Assembly (NCBI RefSeq): GCF_947255005.1
Contig: NZ_CAMYFI010000011.1
Location: 1 to 60,497, forward strand
From: an uncultured Tessaracoccus sp.
GTDB lineage: Bacteria; Actinomycetota; Actinomycetes; Propionibacteriales; Propionibacteriaceae
DNA length: 60,497 nucleotides
Direction of reading: 5' to 3'
Every line of letters starts with the position of its first letter. Position 1 is the first letter of the stretch. This document shows, piece after piece, positions 34,206 through 42,948 of this stretch. The position numbers and the translations under genes are program-made. The notes under the pieces were generated by a model. It was given only the letters and a program-made list of their open reading frames with translations, was not told the DNA's origin and did no database searches.

Positions 34206-34746
34206 ACCCGCCAAGCGACCACCATCGCCCTGGCTCGTGTTCGCGATCCTAGCGGCGCCTTTCGTGATCTGGGCAATAGCTGAGATAGCGGTGCTCATCT
34301 GGCTGTCTCGCACGATTGGGTGGTGGACGCTGTTCCTGCTCGTCGGCACGTCATTGGCCGGCGTCGTATTACTCATGCGAGCGGGCAAACGATCGCTGCA
34401 CCGCTTCAGGCAACGAGCGCTCACGGAAGAACCGCTCCCAGAGGGAGAGAACGACACCAGCCAGGTCATGTTCGGCTCAGTGTTGCTCATCATCCCCGGT
34501 TTCATCTCCGACGTGATTGGGCTCTTGTTCGTGCTGCCGTTCACGAGGCCACTGCTGAAAGCAAGCTTCGACCACATGCATCGCTGGGCGATGCGTCGCA
34601 AAGCTGAGCGGCAAGCAGCAGAAGAAGGCGTCATTCCGGGGGAAGTCGTCAATGAGGCACCCGAAACGTCGCCAGACAATGACAACGATCCCCTCATGAT
34701 CGAGGGAACCGTGATCGACGACGCAGAGGGCTGGCCGGGTCAGTAA
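34198..34746 (+). CDS. fxsA: FxsA family membrane protein
   Basis: 182 residues with two N-terminal helices and a third hydrophobic segment ('VMFGSVLLIIPGFISDVIGLLFVLP'), the FxsA signature. E. coli FxsA suppresses F-plasmid exclusion of phage T7; the general role is unknown. A charged C-terminal tail follows. GTG start within ppm1. Its last 7 bp overlap rbpA on the other strand. Confidence 0.9.
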   Translation: MAEPAKRPPSPWLVFAILAAPFVIWAIAEIAVLIWLSRTIGWWTLFLLVGTSLAGVVLLMRAGKRSLHRFRQRALTEEPLPEGENDTSQVMFGSVLLIIPGFISDVIGLLFVLPFTRPLLKASFDHMHRWAMRRKAERQAAEEGVIPGEVVNEAPETSPDNDNDPLMIEGTVIDDAEGWPGQ

Positions 34747-35078
34747 CCATCGCCCTCGCGTTTTTTGGTGAGCTGTTCCTTGAAAATATCTTCCAGCTCG
34801 GGCATAGAGCGACGTTCGCGGAGCATGTCCCAGTGCGTACGCACGGGTTTCTCTTCTTTCTCCTCGCCAACGACTCCGTCGGAGCGCACAGCAGTCTGGC
34901 CGCATTTCTTGCATTCCCACTCGGTGGGCAGGTCAGCTTCGACGGAGAACGTCACCTCGAAATGATGCCCGTTGGGGCAGTCAAAGGCGAGCGATTGACG
35001 CTCCGCGAACTCGATGCCTTGTTCATCTTCAAAGGTCTTTGAACCGAGGCCAACGCCTCGGAGTGCATGATCAGCCAT
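34740..35078 (-). CDS. rbpA: RNA polymerase-binding protein RbpA
   Basis: 112-residue actinobacterial transcription activator that binds RNA polymerase and the principal sigma factor. N-terminal 'MADHALRGVGLGSKTFE', zinc-type core 'CPNGHHFEVTF' with 'CKKCG', and the C-terminal sigma-interacting 'RTHWDMLRERRSMPELEDIFKEQL' are all there. Strong marker that the host is an actinomycete. Confidence 0.97.
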   Translation of the reverse strand: MADHALRGVGLGSKTFEDEQGIEFAERQSLAFDCPNGHHFEVTFSVEADLPTEWECKKCGQTAVRSDGVVGEEKEEKPVRTHWDMLRERRSMPELEDIFKEQLTKKREGDGY

Positions 35079-35140
35079 GAAACCTCCTCACCAAGATATA
35101 ACGAGCTATGTCGCCATTTGGTTCCCGACGTTAGCCCTTG

Positions 35141-35920
35141 CTATCGAGTAGACCACATGCCGCGCATGCGTAGGACTGATTTCAGCAATTCGGGACGATC
35201 CGTCATGATTCCGTCAACTCCCCAGGAGATGAGCCGGTGCATGGTGGTGTCATCGTCGATGGTCCACACGTGAATCTTTTTGCCTGCCTTGTGCACGAGA
35301 TCGATGGTTCTCGGTGTCACAATGTGACGCTCCACTGGGCCAATGCGGGTGCACATCGGCACTTGATAGACGTCACCTCGCGTGCGCACGACGCCCGCTA
35401 AGAGACCTGCGACTGCGCTGGGGGATGCGGCTGTGGTGACGGTCGGTTGAAGTTTGCGAAACAAACGCAGACGTGCCTGAGAAAATGATGCGACGCACAC
35501 GCGGGCCTGCGCGTTGTGGCGCGTAATGACTTTCGACAGCTCTACGGTTGCGCGCTTGTGTTTGATGTCGATGTTGAACATCGTTTGGGGGAACTCGTCG
35601 AGCACTTCATCGAGAGTGGGGATCTCTTCTCGGTCTCCCACCCGGAGCTGTTTCAGCTCTTTGAGCGTTAGGTCTCCTGGCTTGCCCTGGAAATCCGTCA
35701 CCCGCGCCAGATGGTCGTCATGGAAGGCAACGAGGTGTCCGTCTGCCGTGGTATGAACATCGGTTTCCATGTAGCGGTATCCCAGGGACGCCGCATTGTG
35801 GAACGCCCGGATGGTGTTCTCGATGCCGAGGTTGGCGGGCAAGAATGAACCGCCACGATGTGCGAACGGAATGAACCGTGGGCTCAGGTATTCGCTCGAT
35901 GTGACAGCCATACCGGCCAT
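35141..35920 (-). CDS. Glycerophosphodiester phosphodiesterase
   Basis: 259-residue GDPD TIM barrel hydrolysing glycerophosphodiesters. 'FAHRGG', 'ENTIRAFHNAASLGYRYMETDVHTTADGHLVAFHDD' holds the catalytic histidines and metal glutamates; 'WTIDDDTTMHRLISWGVDGIMTDRPELL' closes the barrel. No signal peptide, so a cytoplasmic enzyme. Start may be 35920 or ATG 35911. Confidence 0.93.
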   Translation of the reverse strand: MAGMAVTSSEYLSPRFIPFAHRGGSFLPANLGIENTIRAFHNAASLGYRYMETDVHTTADGHLVAFHDDHLARVTDFQGKPGDLTLKELKQLRVGDREEIPTLDEVLDEFPQTMFNIDIKHKRATVELSKVITRHNAQARVCVASFSQARLRLFRKLQPTVTTAASPSAVAGLLAGVVRTRGDVYQVPMCTRIGPVERHIVTPRTIDLVHKAGKKIHVWTIDDDTTMHRLISWGVDGIMTDRPELLKSVLRMRGMWSTR

Positions 35921-35990
35921 TATGCCGCGTACTCACACACACCGCACCGTCCGCTTCGGCAAACACGAGGCATGAGGGATGGGAGTGTTG

Positions 35991-37529
35991 TTACTCCTCA
36001 GCGTCACCCCAGAATGTTTTGATATCGGCACCCAGTTTATTGAGCCGTTGCGGGAGATCCTCGTAGCCGCGATTGATGACGTACACATCGAGCAGATCCG
36101 TCGTGCCCTTCGCGGCAAGTGCGGCGAGCAACAGGCAGACGGCCGGGCGTAGGGCCGGAGGAGTCTGTATCGTGCGGCCACGCCACTTCGTCGGGCCGAT
36201 GATGAGCAGACGATGAGCGTCCATCACCTGAATGTTGGCGCCCAAATCTGCGAGCTTCTGCAAATGCACCGCGCGGTTGTCGTACACCCAGTCGTAGATC
36301 ATCGACTGCCCCGTTGCCGCAGCGCAGATGACTGCGAAGAAAGGGAGGTTATCGATATTGAGGCCTGGAAACGGCATCGGGTGGATCTTGTCCATGGGAG
36401 CGTTGAGCTCAGAAGGGAACAAGGTGATGTCGACGAGGCGAGTTTTCCCGTTACGGCTCAGGTATTCCTTCGACAGCTCCAACTTCTGGCCCATCTCGTC
36501 CAGCACGGCAAGTTCAACGTCGAGGAACTGCACCGGGCACCGCCGCACCGTCATTTCCGACTGGGTCACGATGCCTGCGGTCAACAAGCTCATCGCCTCG
36601 ATGGGGTCTTCTGAGATGTCGTACTCCACGTCGACGTTGATGTCTTCGACACCTGTGATACGCAGGGTCGTGGTGCCGATGCCCTCAATCCTGACACCGA
36701 GTAACTGCAGGTAGAAGCAGAGATCTTGCACCATGTAGTTGCCCGACGCGTTGCGGATGGTGGTGGTGCCGGATGTTCCCGCCGCCGCCATGATGATGTT
36801 CTCGGTCACGGTATCGCCGCGCTCGATGAGGGTGACGAAGTGCTTGTCAGCTCCGTCCTTGCTCACCGTGGCTTGGTACTGCCCGTCGGTGGCGAGCACG
36901 GAAAGCCCCAACTTGCTGAGTCCGGACATGTGGGGATGCACAGTGCGCGCACCGAGATCACAACCGCCGGCGTAGGGGAGCTGGAAGGTATCGAACTCGT
37001 GCATGAGGGGGCCGAGGAACATCAGAATGGAGCGGGTGCGCTTGGCTGCGCGCTGGTCGATGGTCTCGGGTGTGAGGCGTTCGGGGCGGCGGATAACGAG
37101 ATCGTTGCCGTCGCCGGTCCAGGTGAGGTCGACACCGATGGAAGCGAGCACCTCGCTGATGCGGTCGACCTCTTCGATGCGGGCGATGCCGCGCAACGTG
37201 GTAGTACCGCGGTTCAGGAGAGAGGCGCACAGCAACGCGACAGCAGCGTTCTTCGACGAGCGCACCTCGATCTCGCCAGCGAGTTTGGTTTCGCCTTGGA
37301 TGCGCAAATTCATAGCCCCGCGAGTGGCGGATTGGATGAGCGGCATCTCGAGCGCCTCTGCCAGGCGGTCGATCATGCTGAGCGACAGGTTTTGCTGGCC
37401 GGTCTCAATGCGGTGCACCGCACTCTGGGCGGTGCCGACCTCCTCCGCAAGCCGCTGCTGGGACCAGCCACGGGAGATGCGAGCGTCGTGGATGAGACGA
37501 CCAATAGATTCACTCGTTGCACTACTCAC
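35991..37529 (-). CDS. HTH-MurA fusion (UDP-GlcNAc enolpyruvyltransferase-like)
   Basis: 512 residues. Residues 1-65 form an XRE-type helix-turn-helix ('RLIHDARISRGWSQQRLAEEVGT', then 'AQSAVHRIETG'). Residues 72-512 are an EPT/MurA fold. The MurA lysine is K93 ('SSKNAAVALL') and the PEP-reactive cysteine C190 in 'YAGGCDLGARTVHPH', so the enzyme may be active. HTH-MurA proteins occur in many actinomycetes, often as a second MurA paralogue. It is divergent from lpd. Confidence 0.92.
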   Translation of the reverse strand: MSSATSESIGRLIHDARISRGWSQQRLAEEVGTAQSAVHRIETGQQNLSLSMIDRLAEALEMPLIQSATRGAMNLRIQGETKLAGEIEVRSSKNAAVALLCASLLNRGTTTLRGIARIEEVDRISEVLASIGVDLTWTGDGNDLVIRRPERLTPETIDQRAAKRTRSILMFLGPLMHEFDTFQLPYAGGCDLGARTVHPHMSGLSKLGLSVLATDGQYQATVSKDGADKHFVTLIERGDTVTENIIMAAAGTSGTTTIRNASGNYMVQDLCFYLQLLGVRIEGIGTTTLRITGVEDINVDVEYDISEDPIEAMSLLTAGIVTQSEMTVRRCPVQFLDVELAVLDEMGQKLELSKEYLSRNGKTRLVDITLFPSELNAPMDKIHPMPFPGLNIDNLPFFAVICAAATGQSMIYDWVYDNRAVHLQKLADLGANIQVMDAHRLLIIGPTKWRGRTIQTPPALRPAVCLLLAALAAKGTTDLLDVYVINRGYEDLPQRLNKLGADIKTFWGDAEE

Positions 37530-37614
37530 TCGCCCGATGCTATCTCACACATGAGATCAGCCAAGGAGATGGGGGAGGTGTCGCTCACTTCGCTTCACGA
37601 CTAGAGTTGCTGTC

Positions 37615-39015
37615 ATGAGCTCACATTTTGAAACGGTCGTTCTCGGCGCCGGCCCCGGTGGGTACGTCGCCGCCATTCGCGCTGCCCAGCTGGGCCAGAA
37701 GGTTGCCATCATCGAGAAGGAATACTGGGGCGGCGTCTGCCTCAACGTCGGCTGCATCCCGACGAAATCCCTCCTGCGCAACGCCGAGCTGGCGCACATC
37801 CTCACCCACGAGAAGGATACCTTCGGCATCGAGGGAGAGGTCACGCTCGACTACGGCAAGGCATTCCAGCGCAGCCGCGGCGTCTCCGAGCGGATGATCA
37901 AGGGCATCCACTTCCTCATGAAGAAGAATAAGATCCAAGAGATCCATGGCTGGGGCACCTTCGTCGATGCCAAGACGATCTCCGTCGCCGACGATGAGGG
38001 CAAGACCCAGGAAATCACTTTCGACAACTGCATTATCGCCGCAGGCGCGACAACGAAGATGCTGCCTGGCACGAAGACGTCGGACAACGTCGTCACCTAC
38101 AAGGAACAGATCCTCGCCGATGAGGTTCCTTCCTCCATCATCATCGGCGGCTCCGGCGCCATCGGTACTGAGTTCGCCTACGTGCTTAGCCAGTACGGCT
38201 GTGACGTCACCATCGTCGAGTTCCTCGACCGCATCGTCCCCACCGAAGACAAGGAAGTCTCGGCCGAGCTGGCGAAGGCGTACAAGAAGCTGGGCATCAA
38301 GCTCATGACGTCGACGAAAGTCGAGCAGATCGAAGACACCGGCTCGGGCGTGCGTGTCACGGTGAGCCCTGCCAAGGGTGGAGACCAGCAGGTGCTCGAA
38401 GCCGACCGCTTCCTCTCCGCCATCGGCTTCGCTCCGCGCACCGAGGGCTACGGCCTCGAGAACACCGGCGTCGAACTCACCGAGCGTGGCGCCATCGCCA
38501 TCGACGACTACATGCGCACTAACGTCTCCGGCATCTACGCCATCGGCGACTGCACGGGCAAGATCATGCTCGCGCACACCGCTGAGGCACAGGGCGTGGT
38601 CGCTGCCGAGACCATCTCGGGAGCCGAGACGTTCCCCGTGAACTACGACATGATCCCGCGCGCCACCTACTGCCAGCCGCAGATCGCGTCGTTCGGGTAC
38701 TCCGAGGAGCAGGCCAAGGAGAAGGGCTACGACGTCAAGGTGTCGAAGTTCCCCTTCGCCGCCAACGGCAAGGCCTGGGGCTTGGGCGACGGCACTGGCT
38801 TCGTGAAAATCATTGCCGACGCCACCTACAACGAAATCTTGGGCGCAGCGATGATCGGCCCCGACGTCACGGAGCTCCTGCCTGAGCTCACACTGGCGCA
38901 AGCCTACGATCTCACCGCCGACGAGATCGGACGCAACATCCACGCGCACCCGACGCTGTCCGAGGCGATGAAGGAAGCCGCCCACGGCATCGCCGGGCAC
39001 ATGATCAACTTCTGA
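37615..39015 (+). CDS. lpd: Dihydrolipoyl dehydrogenase
   Basis: E3 component of 2-oxo acid dehydrogenase complexes, 466 residues. FAD motif 'VVLGAGPGGYVAAIRA', redox disulphide C42-C47 in 'GGVCLNVGCIPT', NAD motif 'GGSGAIGTEFAYVLS' and the C-terminal 'HAHPTLSE' histidine and glutamate (H445, E450). No E1 or E2 genes adjoin it. A strong hairpin follows the stop. Confidence 0.97.
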   Translation: MSSHFETVVLGAGPGGYVAAIRAAQLGQKVAIIEKEYWGGVCLNVGCIPTKSLLRNAELAHILTHEKDTFGIEGEVTLDYGKAFQRSRGVSERMIKGIHFLMKKNKIQEIHGWGTFVDAKTISVADDEGKTQEITFDNCIIAAGATTKMLPGTKTSDNVVTYKEQILADEVPSSIIIGGSGAIGTEFAYVLSQYGCDVTIVEFLDRIVPTEDKEVSAELAKAYKKLGIKLMTSTKVEQIEDTGSGVRVTVSPAKGGDQQVLEADRFLSAIGFAPRTEGYGLENTGVELTERGAIAIDDYMRTNVSGIYAIGDCTGKIMLAHTAEAQGVVAAETISGAETFPVNYDMIPRATYCQPQIASFGYSEEQAKEKGYDVKVSKFPFAANGKAWGLGDGTGFVKIIADATYNEILGAAMIGPDVTELLPELTLAQAYDLTADEIGRNIHAHPTLSEAMKEAAHGIAGHMINF

Positions 39016-39027
39016 TCGTCACACAAT

Positions 39028-39066
39028 CGACGGTGGCGAGGTCCAGCTCGGGCTTCGCCACCGTCG
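39028..39066 (+). terminator. lpd terminator
   Basis: 12-bp perfect stem (CGACGGTGGCGA / TCGCCACCGTCG), 15-nt loop, starting 12 nt after the lpd stop. Confidence 0.8.
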
Positions 39067-39140
39067 TGCTTCACGTCTAACGCTCGCGTGCATTCGGTAA
39101 CGCTCCGTGCTGAGCGGCTGGCAGGGGAGGGGAGTGCTGG

Positions 39141-40241
39141 CTACTTGTGCACTTTGAGCAGCTTGCCGGAGGTGTCGTAGTACAGCATCGCATTGCCGTA
39201 GTCGTCCCCGATGTAGACGCGGAGCTTCGTCTGGTTCTTCACGCTGCCCCAGGTGAGGTGGGAGACGATCACGTGGGAGGGCGTCTCCTTTTCGAAACCA
39301 GAATCCTTGGGCGCTTTCCGCAAGACGTCCGCAACGACGGCTGGCTTGACCTCAGCCAGGTCAAAGCGCTTTTGGTCCTTGGGACGTGGCTGGATGGGTG
39401 AAGGGCCTATGTGCTCGAAGCCAGTTGCCTGGTGGTACTGGTAGTCGTCGAACTTATCCGAGCCACTGCTGATCGGCATCTGCGCCTTGATATGGGTGTC
39501 GTAGATGTTCAGTTCTGTGATCTCCGACGTGCCTGCCATAGTCTCGATCTCGGCCAGGATGGTGGCGAGATCTTGCTCGTCGTAGGGATGCAAGACCGCC
39601 GGCTCCGCCGGGGATTCCGACGGCTCGGGCGTGGGCTCCGATGGCGTCTCGTGGTCGCCAGGGGCAGGCCCGGCCGATACCTCGGCCTCTGGCGTCGAGC
39701 TGGTGGGCGACGGCGGTACAGCGGGGGAGGAGGGCTCGAAACCTGGGAACACCACGACAGCGATACCTGGCGCCAAGTCGCAGAGCGCTTCTGCGATCTC
39801 GTCGTGTAGCGCGATAAGCGGAATAGCCAGGCCGATCACGAAGGCCAGCACCGCCAGAAGACGGGTGAGGATCCATGGCCGTTTGGGGCGGACGACCCGC
39901 AGCAGTTCCTCCTGGGTACGGCGGTCTGGCTCAGCCATCCCGTAGGGATCATCGATTGATGCAGCGAATGTGCCGGGCCACGGCTGCGAATAGTAGGGGC
40001 TGTTGTCGCTGTCGGTTTCGCCAGTCAGCTCAATATTGTCCCGACGCGCGATGCCACCTCGCCCTGCCTTCACCGCAGCGAGCTGACGGCGTTCAAGGCG
40101 CTGCACAAGAAGCGTCAGGAGGACGGCCAGAAACCCGGCCGCGGCCATGACGTACCAACCGGTGGCCTCGCCCCGGAGCATGCTCGCGAGTCCCATGCCC
40201 ACACCGGCTCCGCACACCAGCGCACCGATCGCCATCACCAT
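39141..40241 (-). CDS. Membrane protein of unknown function with extracytoplasmic domain
   Basis: 366 residues. Two N-terminal helices ('AIGALVCGAGVGMGLASML', 'YVMAAAGFLAVLLTLLVQ'), a cytoplasmic loop of about 70 residues, a third helix ('LLAVLAFVIGLAIPLIAL'), then a P, S, E and T-rich linker (about 170-215) and a folded C-terminal domain of about 150 residues with no recognised family. ATG 40241 is chosen because 'ggagg' stands 7 nt upstream. Possibly surface-exposed. Confidence 0.7.
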   Translation of the reverse strand: MVMAIGALVCGAGVGMGLASMLRGEATGWYVMAAAGFLAVLLTLLVQRLERRQLAAVKAGRGGIARRDNIELTGETDSDNSPYYSQPWPGTFAASIDDPYGMAEPDRRTQEELLRVVRPKRPWILTRLLAVLAFVIGLAIPLIALHDEIAEALCDLAPGIAVVVFPGFEPSSPAVPPSPTSSTPEAEVSAGPAPGDHETPSEPTPEPSESPAEPAVLHPYDEQDLATILAEIETMAGTSEITELNIYDTHIKAQMPISSGSDKFDDYQYHQATGFEHIGPSPIQPRPKDQKRFDLAEVKPAVVADVLRKAPKDSGFEKETPSHVIVSHLTWGSVKNQTKLRVYIGDDYGNAMLYYDTSGKLLKVHK

Positions 40242-40271
40242 GGCTCGACCTCCCACGTCTTACACGTCATG

Positions 40272-40297
40272 GCCTCAGCATTGACTGATGCTGAGGC
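40272..40297. terminator. Hairpin between ahpF and the membrane protein gene
   Basis: 10-bp perfect stem GCCTCAGCAT/ATGCTGAGGC with a 6-nt loop, 31 nt upstream of the minus-strand membrane gene start. It may be a second terminator for ahpF or a 5' regulatory hairpin. Confidence 0.55.
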
Positions 40298-40333
40298 TAC
40301 CGATCACGAGCCAGCTTGGGGGGACAGAAACAA

Positions 40334-40376
40334 GCATCGGGGGACATCCGGGCCAATCCCAGACGTCCCCCGATGC
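40334..40376 (-). terminator. ahpF terminator
   Basis: 12-bp perfect stem (GCATCGGGGGAC and complement), 19-nt loop, 21 nt after the ahpF stop. Confidence 0.75.
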
Positions 40377-40397
40377 ACAAGGGTCATTGCTTTCGGG

Positions 40398-41966
40398 CTA
40401 CATGACCTCATGTTCCCAGGCAGACAAGCCAGCGATAGCACCCGCGCCCTGCGCCACGACGATCTGCTTGTACGGCACCGTGGTGCAGTCACCGGCGGCG
40501 AACACGCCGTCGACGGAGGTCTTGCCGCGCTCGTCGATGACGATCTCCTTGCGGTCGCTGAGCTCAACGGGGGAGCCCTGCAGCCACTCGGTGTTGGGCA
40601 GGAGTCCGATCTGTACGAACACGCCGGAGACCTTGAGCTCCTTGGCCTCGTCCGTGGTGCGGTCGGTGTACTTCAGCGAGGTGACCTGCTTGCCGTCGCC
40701 TACGACCTCGGTGGTGGCTGCGTTGGTGATGATGTCGACGTTCGGCAGCGACCGCAGCTTGTCCATGAGGACGTCGTCGGCACGGCATTGATCCATGAAT
40801 TCCAGCACCGTCACGTGTCCGACGACTCCCGCGAGGTCGATGGCTGCCTCGATGCCGGAGTTGCCGCCGCCAATGACGGCGATGGGCTTGCCCTTGAACA
40901 GGGGACCGTCGCAGTGGGGGCAGAAGGTGACGCCCTTGTTGCGGTACTCCTCCTCGCCGGGAACGCCCATCAGGCGCCAGCGGGCGCCCGTGGCGATAAC
41001 CACCTGACGAGCTTTCAGGCTGGCCGAGTCACCGAACTGGACGGTGTGGAGACCGCCTGCTTCTGTGGCCGGAATAAGCGCGGTTGCCAACTGGCTCTTG
41101 AACACGTCGATGGGGTAGTCGCGGACGTGTTGCTCGAGGGCGGCAGCGAACTTCGGACCCTCAGTGTGGGTGACAGAGATGAAGTTCTCGATCGACATCG
41201 TGTCGAGGGTCTGTCCGCCGAAGCGCTCGCCGATGATGCCGGTGCGCAGGTTCTTGCGAGCGGTGTAGATCGCGGCGGCAGCGCCCGCCGGGCCCTGGCC
41301 GACGACCAGCACGTCGTAGGGATCCTGCTCGTTGAGCTTCTCAGCTGCACGATCAGCGGCGCCATCGTCGAGCTTGGCGACGAAGTCCGCGATATCCATG
41401 CGGCCCTGCCCGAATTCTTCACCGTTGAGGTACACCGTCGGCACCGCGAGGATGTTGCGATCGGCCACCTCTTCCTGGAATAGGGAGCCCTCGACTGCAG
41501 TGTGCTTGATGCGAGGGTTCAGCACAGCCATCGTGTTGAGCGCCTGTACGACGGTGGGGCAGTTCTGGCAGGTGAGCGACATGTAGGTGACAAACTCGTA
41601 GTCACCGTCGAGTGCCACCACCTGGTCAATGAGGTCTTGCTCTTCCTTGATGGGGTTGCCGCCTACCTGCAGCAGCGCGAGCACGAGTGAGCTGAACTCG
41701 TGCCCCATCGGCAGGCCGGCGAAGGTGACGGCGATATCCGTGCCAGTGCGCGCGATGGTGAACGACGGCTGCCGTTCGTGGGCGTCGTCGTCGCGACGTG
41801 CGGAGACCTTCTCGGACAGCGCAGCGATGTCTTGCATGAGTTGTTCGAGGTTGGCGGACGCGTCGCGATCGTCCATGGAGTAGATCAGCTCAACATCGTT
41901 GGTGATTCGGGGCATGAGCGCCCCCAGCTGCTGGGTGAGGTTGTCGTCGAGAAGACGTTCGGCCAT
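40398..41966 (-). CDS. ahpF: Alkyl hydroperoxide reductase subunit F
   Basis: 522-residue flavoprotein disulphide reductase that regenerates AhpC. The N-terminal double-thioredoxin domain has CxxC at C133/C136 ('TCQNCPTV'); the thioredoxin reductase-like domain has C349/C352 ('FCPHCDGP'), FAD motif 'VVGQGPAGAAAAIY' and NADPH motif 'VIGGGNSGIEAA'. Cysteine positions are within four of E. coli AhpF (129/132, 345/348). Downstream partner of ahpC. Confidence 0.97.
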   Translation of the reverse strand: MAERLLDDNLTQQLGALMPRITNDVELIYSMDDRDASANLEQLMQDIAALSEKVSARRDDDAHERQPSFTIARTGTDIAVTFAGLPMGHEFSSLVLALLQVGGNPIKEEQDLIDQVVALDGDYEFVTYMSLTCQNCPTVVQALNTMAVLNPRIKHTAVEGSLFQEEVADRNILAVPTVYLNGEEFGQGRMDIADFVAKLDDGAADRAAEKLNEQDPYDVLVVGQGPAGAAAAIYTARKNLRTGIIGERFGGQTLDTMSIENFISVTHTEGPKFAAALEQHVRDYPIDVFKSQLATALIPATEAGGLHTVQFGDSASLKARQVVIATGARWRLMGVPGEEEYRNKGVTFCPHCDGPLFKGKPIAVIGGGNSGIEAAIDLAGVVGHVTVLEFMDQCRADDVLMDKLRSLPNVDIITNAATTEVVGDGKQVTSLKYTDRTTDEAKELKVSGVFVQIGLLPNTEWLQGSPVELSDRKEIVIDERGKTSVDGVFAAGDCTTVPYKQIVVAQGAGAIAGLSAWEHEVM

Positions 41967-42014
41967 GAAAGCTCCTGTGCGTGGAAATGAAAAGGTGGGG
42001 GAGAGAAGTATGAA

Positions 42015-42046
42015 AACGGCGGACGGACCACAGCCCGCCCGCCGTT
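42015..42046 (-). terminator. Intergenic hairpin between ahpC and ahpF
   Basis: An 8-bp outer stem AACGGCGG/CCGCCGTT, extended imperfectly inward, is followed on the minus strand by TTTTC. It lies after the ahpC stop and before ahpF, so it probably trims transcription so that AhpC is made in excess. Confidence 0.6.
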
Positions 42047-42065
42047 AGCTCATGTGATGAGTTGC

Positions 42066-42629
42066 TCAGATTTTGCCTACGAGATCAATGCCAGGAGTGA
42101 GGGTCTGTTCGCCTTCCTCCCACTTGGCGGGGCACACTTCGCCGGGGTGAGCTGCGACGTACTGCGCAGCCTTGACCTTGCGAAGCAGTTCAGAGGCAGA
42201 GCGCCCGATGCCTTCGGCGGTCTGCTCGATGTACTGGATGATGCCCTCCGGGTCGACGAGGAACGTGGCGCGATCCGCCTGTCCGAGGCCTTCACGCATG
42301 TTCTCGAAGTTGTTGGTGATCTCACCGTTGGAGTCGCCCAGCATGTAGTACTTAACCTTGCCGACTTCCTCGGACGAGGCGGTCCAGGCCTTGTGGACGA
42401 AGTGAGAGTCAGTAGACACCGAGTAGACCTCGACGCCCATCTTCTGCAGCTCTTCATAGTGATCTGCCAGGTCGCCGAGTTCCGTCGGGCACACGAAGGT
42501 GAAGTCGCCCGGGTAGAAGAAGAAAATGGCCCACTTGCCAAGTACGTCAGCCTTGGTGACTTCGACGAATTCTCCGTTGCGGTACGCCTGAGCGGTGAAG
42601 TCCTTGATTTCAGTGTTGATCAGCGACAT
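42066..42629 (-). CDS. ahpC: Alkyl hydroperoxide reductase subunit C (peroxiredoxin)
   Basis: 187-residue typical 2-Cys peroxiredoxin of the AhpC1 type. The peroxidatic cysteine is C47 in 'DFTFVCPTEL' and the resolving cysteine C166 in 'GEVCPAKW'. 187 is the same length as E. coli AhpC. 'aaggag' lies 5 nt before ATG 42629. Paired with ahpF downstream. Confidence 0.97.
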   Translation of the reverse strand: MSLINTEIKDFTAQAYRNGEFVEVTKADVLGKWAIFFFYPGDFTFVCPTELGDLADHYEELQKMGVEVYSVSTDSHFVHKAWTASSEEVGKVKYYMLGDSNGEITNNFENMREGLGQADRATFLVDPEGIIQYIEQTAEGIGRSASELLRKVKAAQYVAAHPGEVCPAKWEEGEQTLTPGIDLVGKI

Positions 42630-42708
42630 TGTGCTCCTTTTCGGTGCTGAACAGTAAGCGTGTCTTGAGCGGTGCATGATTTTCGCTCACATGTGTTGAC
42701 GTAAATTG

Positions 42709-42736
42709 ATTCTAGCGATTCCTGGCTGCTTCTCAA
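42709..42736 (-). promoter_or_regulatory. Predicted ahpC promoter
   Basis: On the minus strand TTGAGA (42736-42731), 16-bp spacer, TAGAAT (42714-42709), about 80 nt before ahpC. Upstream is a long inverted repeat (42736-42748 with 42778-42794) enclosing CTTATCGG-like and ATAA-N6-TTAT sequences, a plausible redox-regulator site. The remainder of 42795-42948 holds no gene that I can support. Confidence 0.55.
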
Positions 42737-42948
42737 GCGCTCCCAGTTGTCCGATAAGCAGCATTATGTCATTTCATAACTGGGAGGGAGCGCTGCCGTG
42801 GCAACCAAGCCCCCTCCCTCAGGGAGGCTGTCATCTTTCGTAGATCGCGTCGTGCACGTCGGCGTAGCGGCGAGTCCAGACGAAATCCCTCAAGTGACCG
42901 AATAACATCGGTGACAACAGTCCTGACTACAAGAAGCCGAGATCATCC

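Noticed and set aside
37621..39000. 459-codon minus-strand ORF inside lpd
   Set aside because: Complete antisense shadow of lpd with no recognisable domain.
40269..41483. 404-codon plus-strand ORF over ahpF
   Set aside because: Antisense shadow; the frame also crosses two terminator hairpins.
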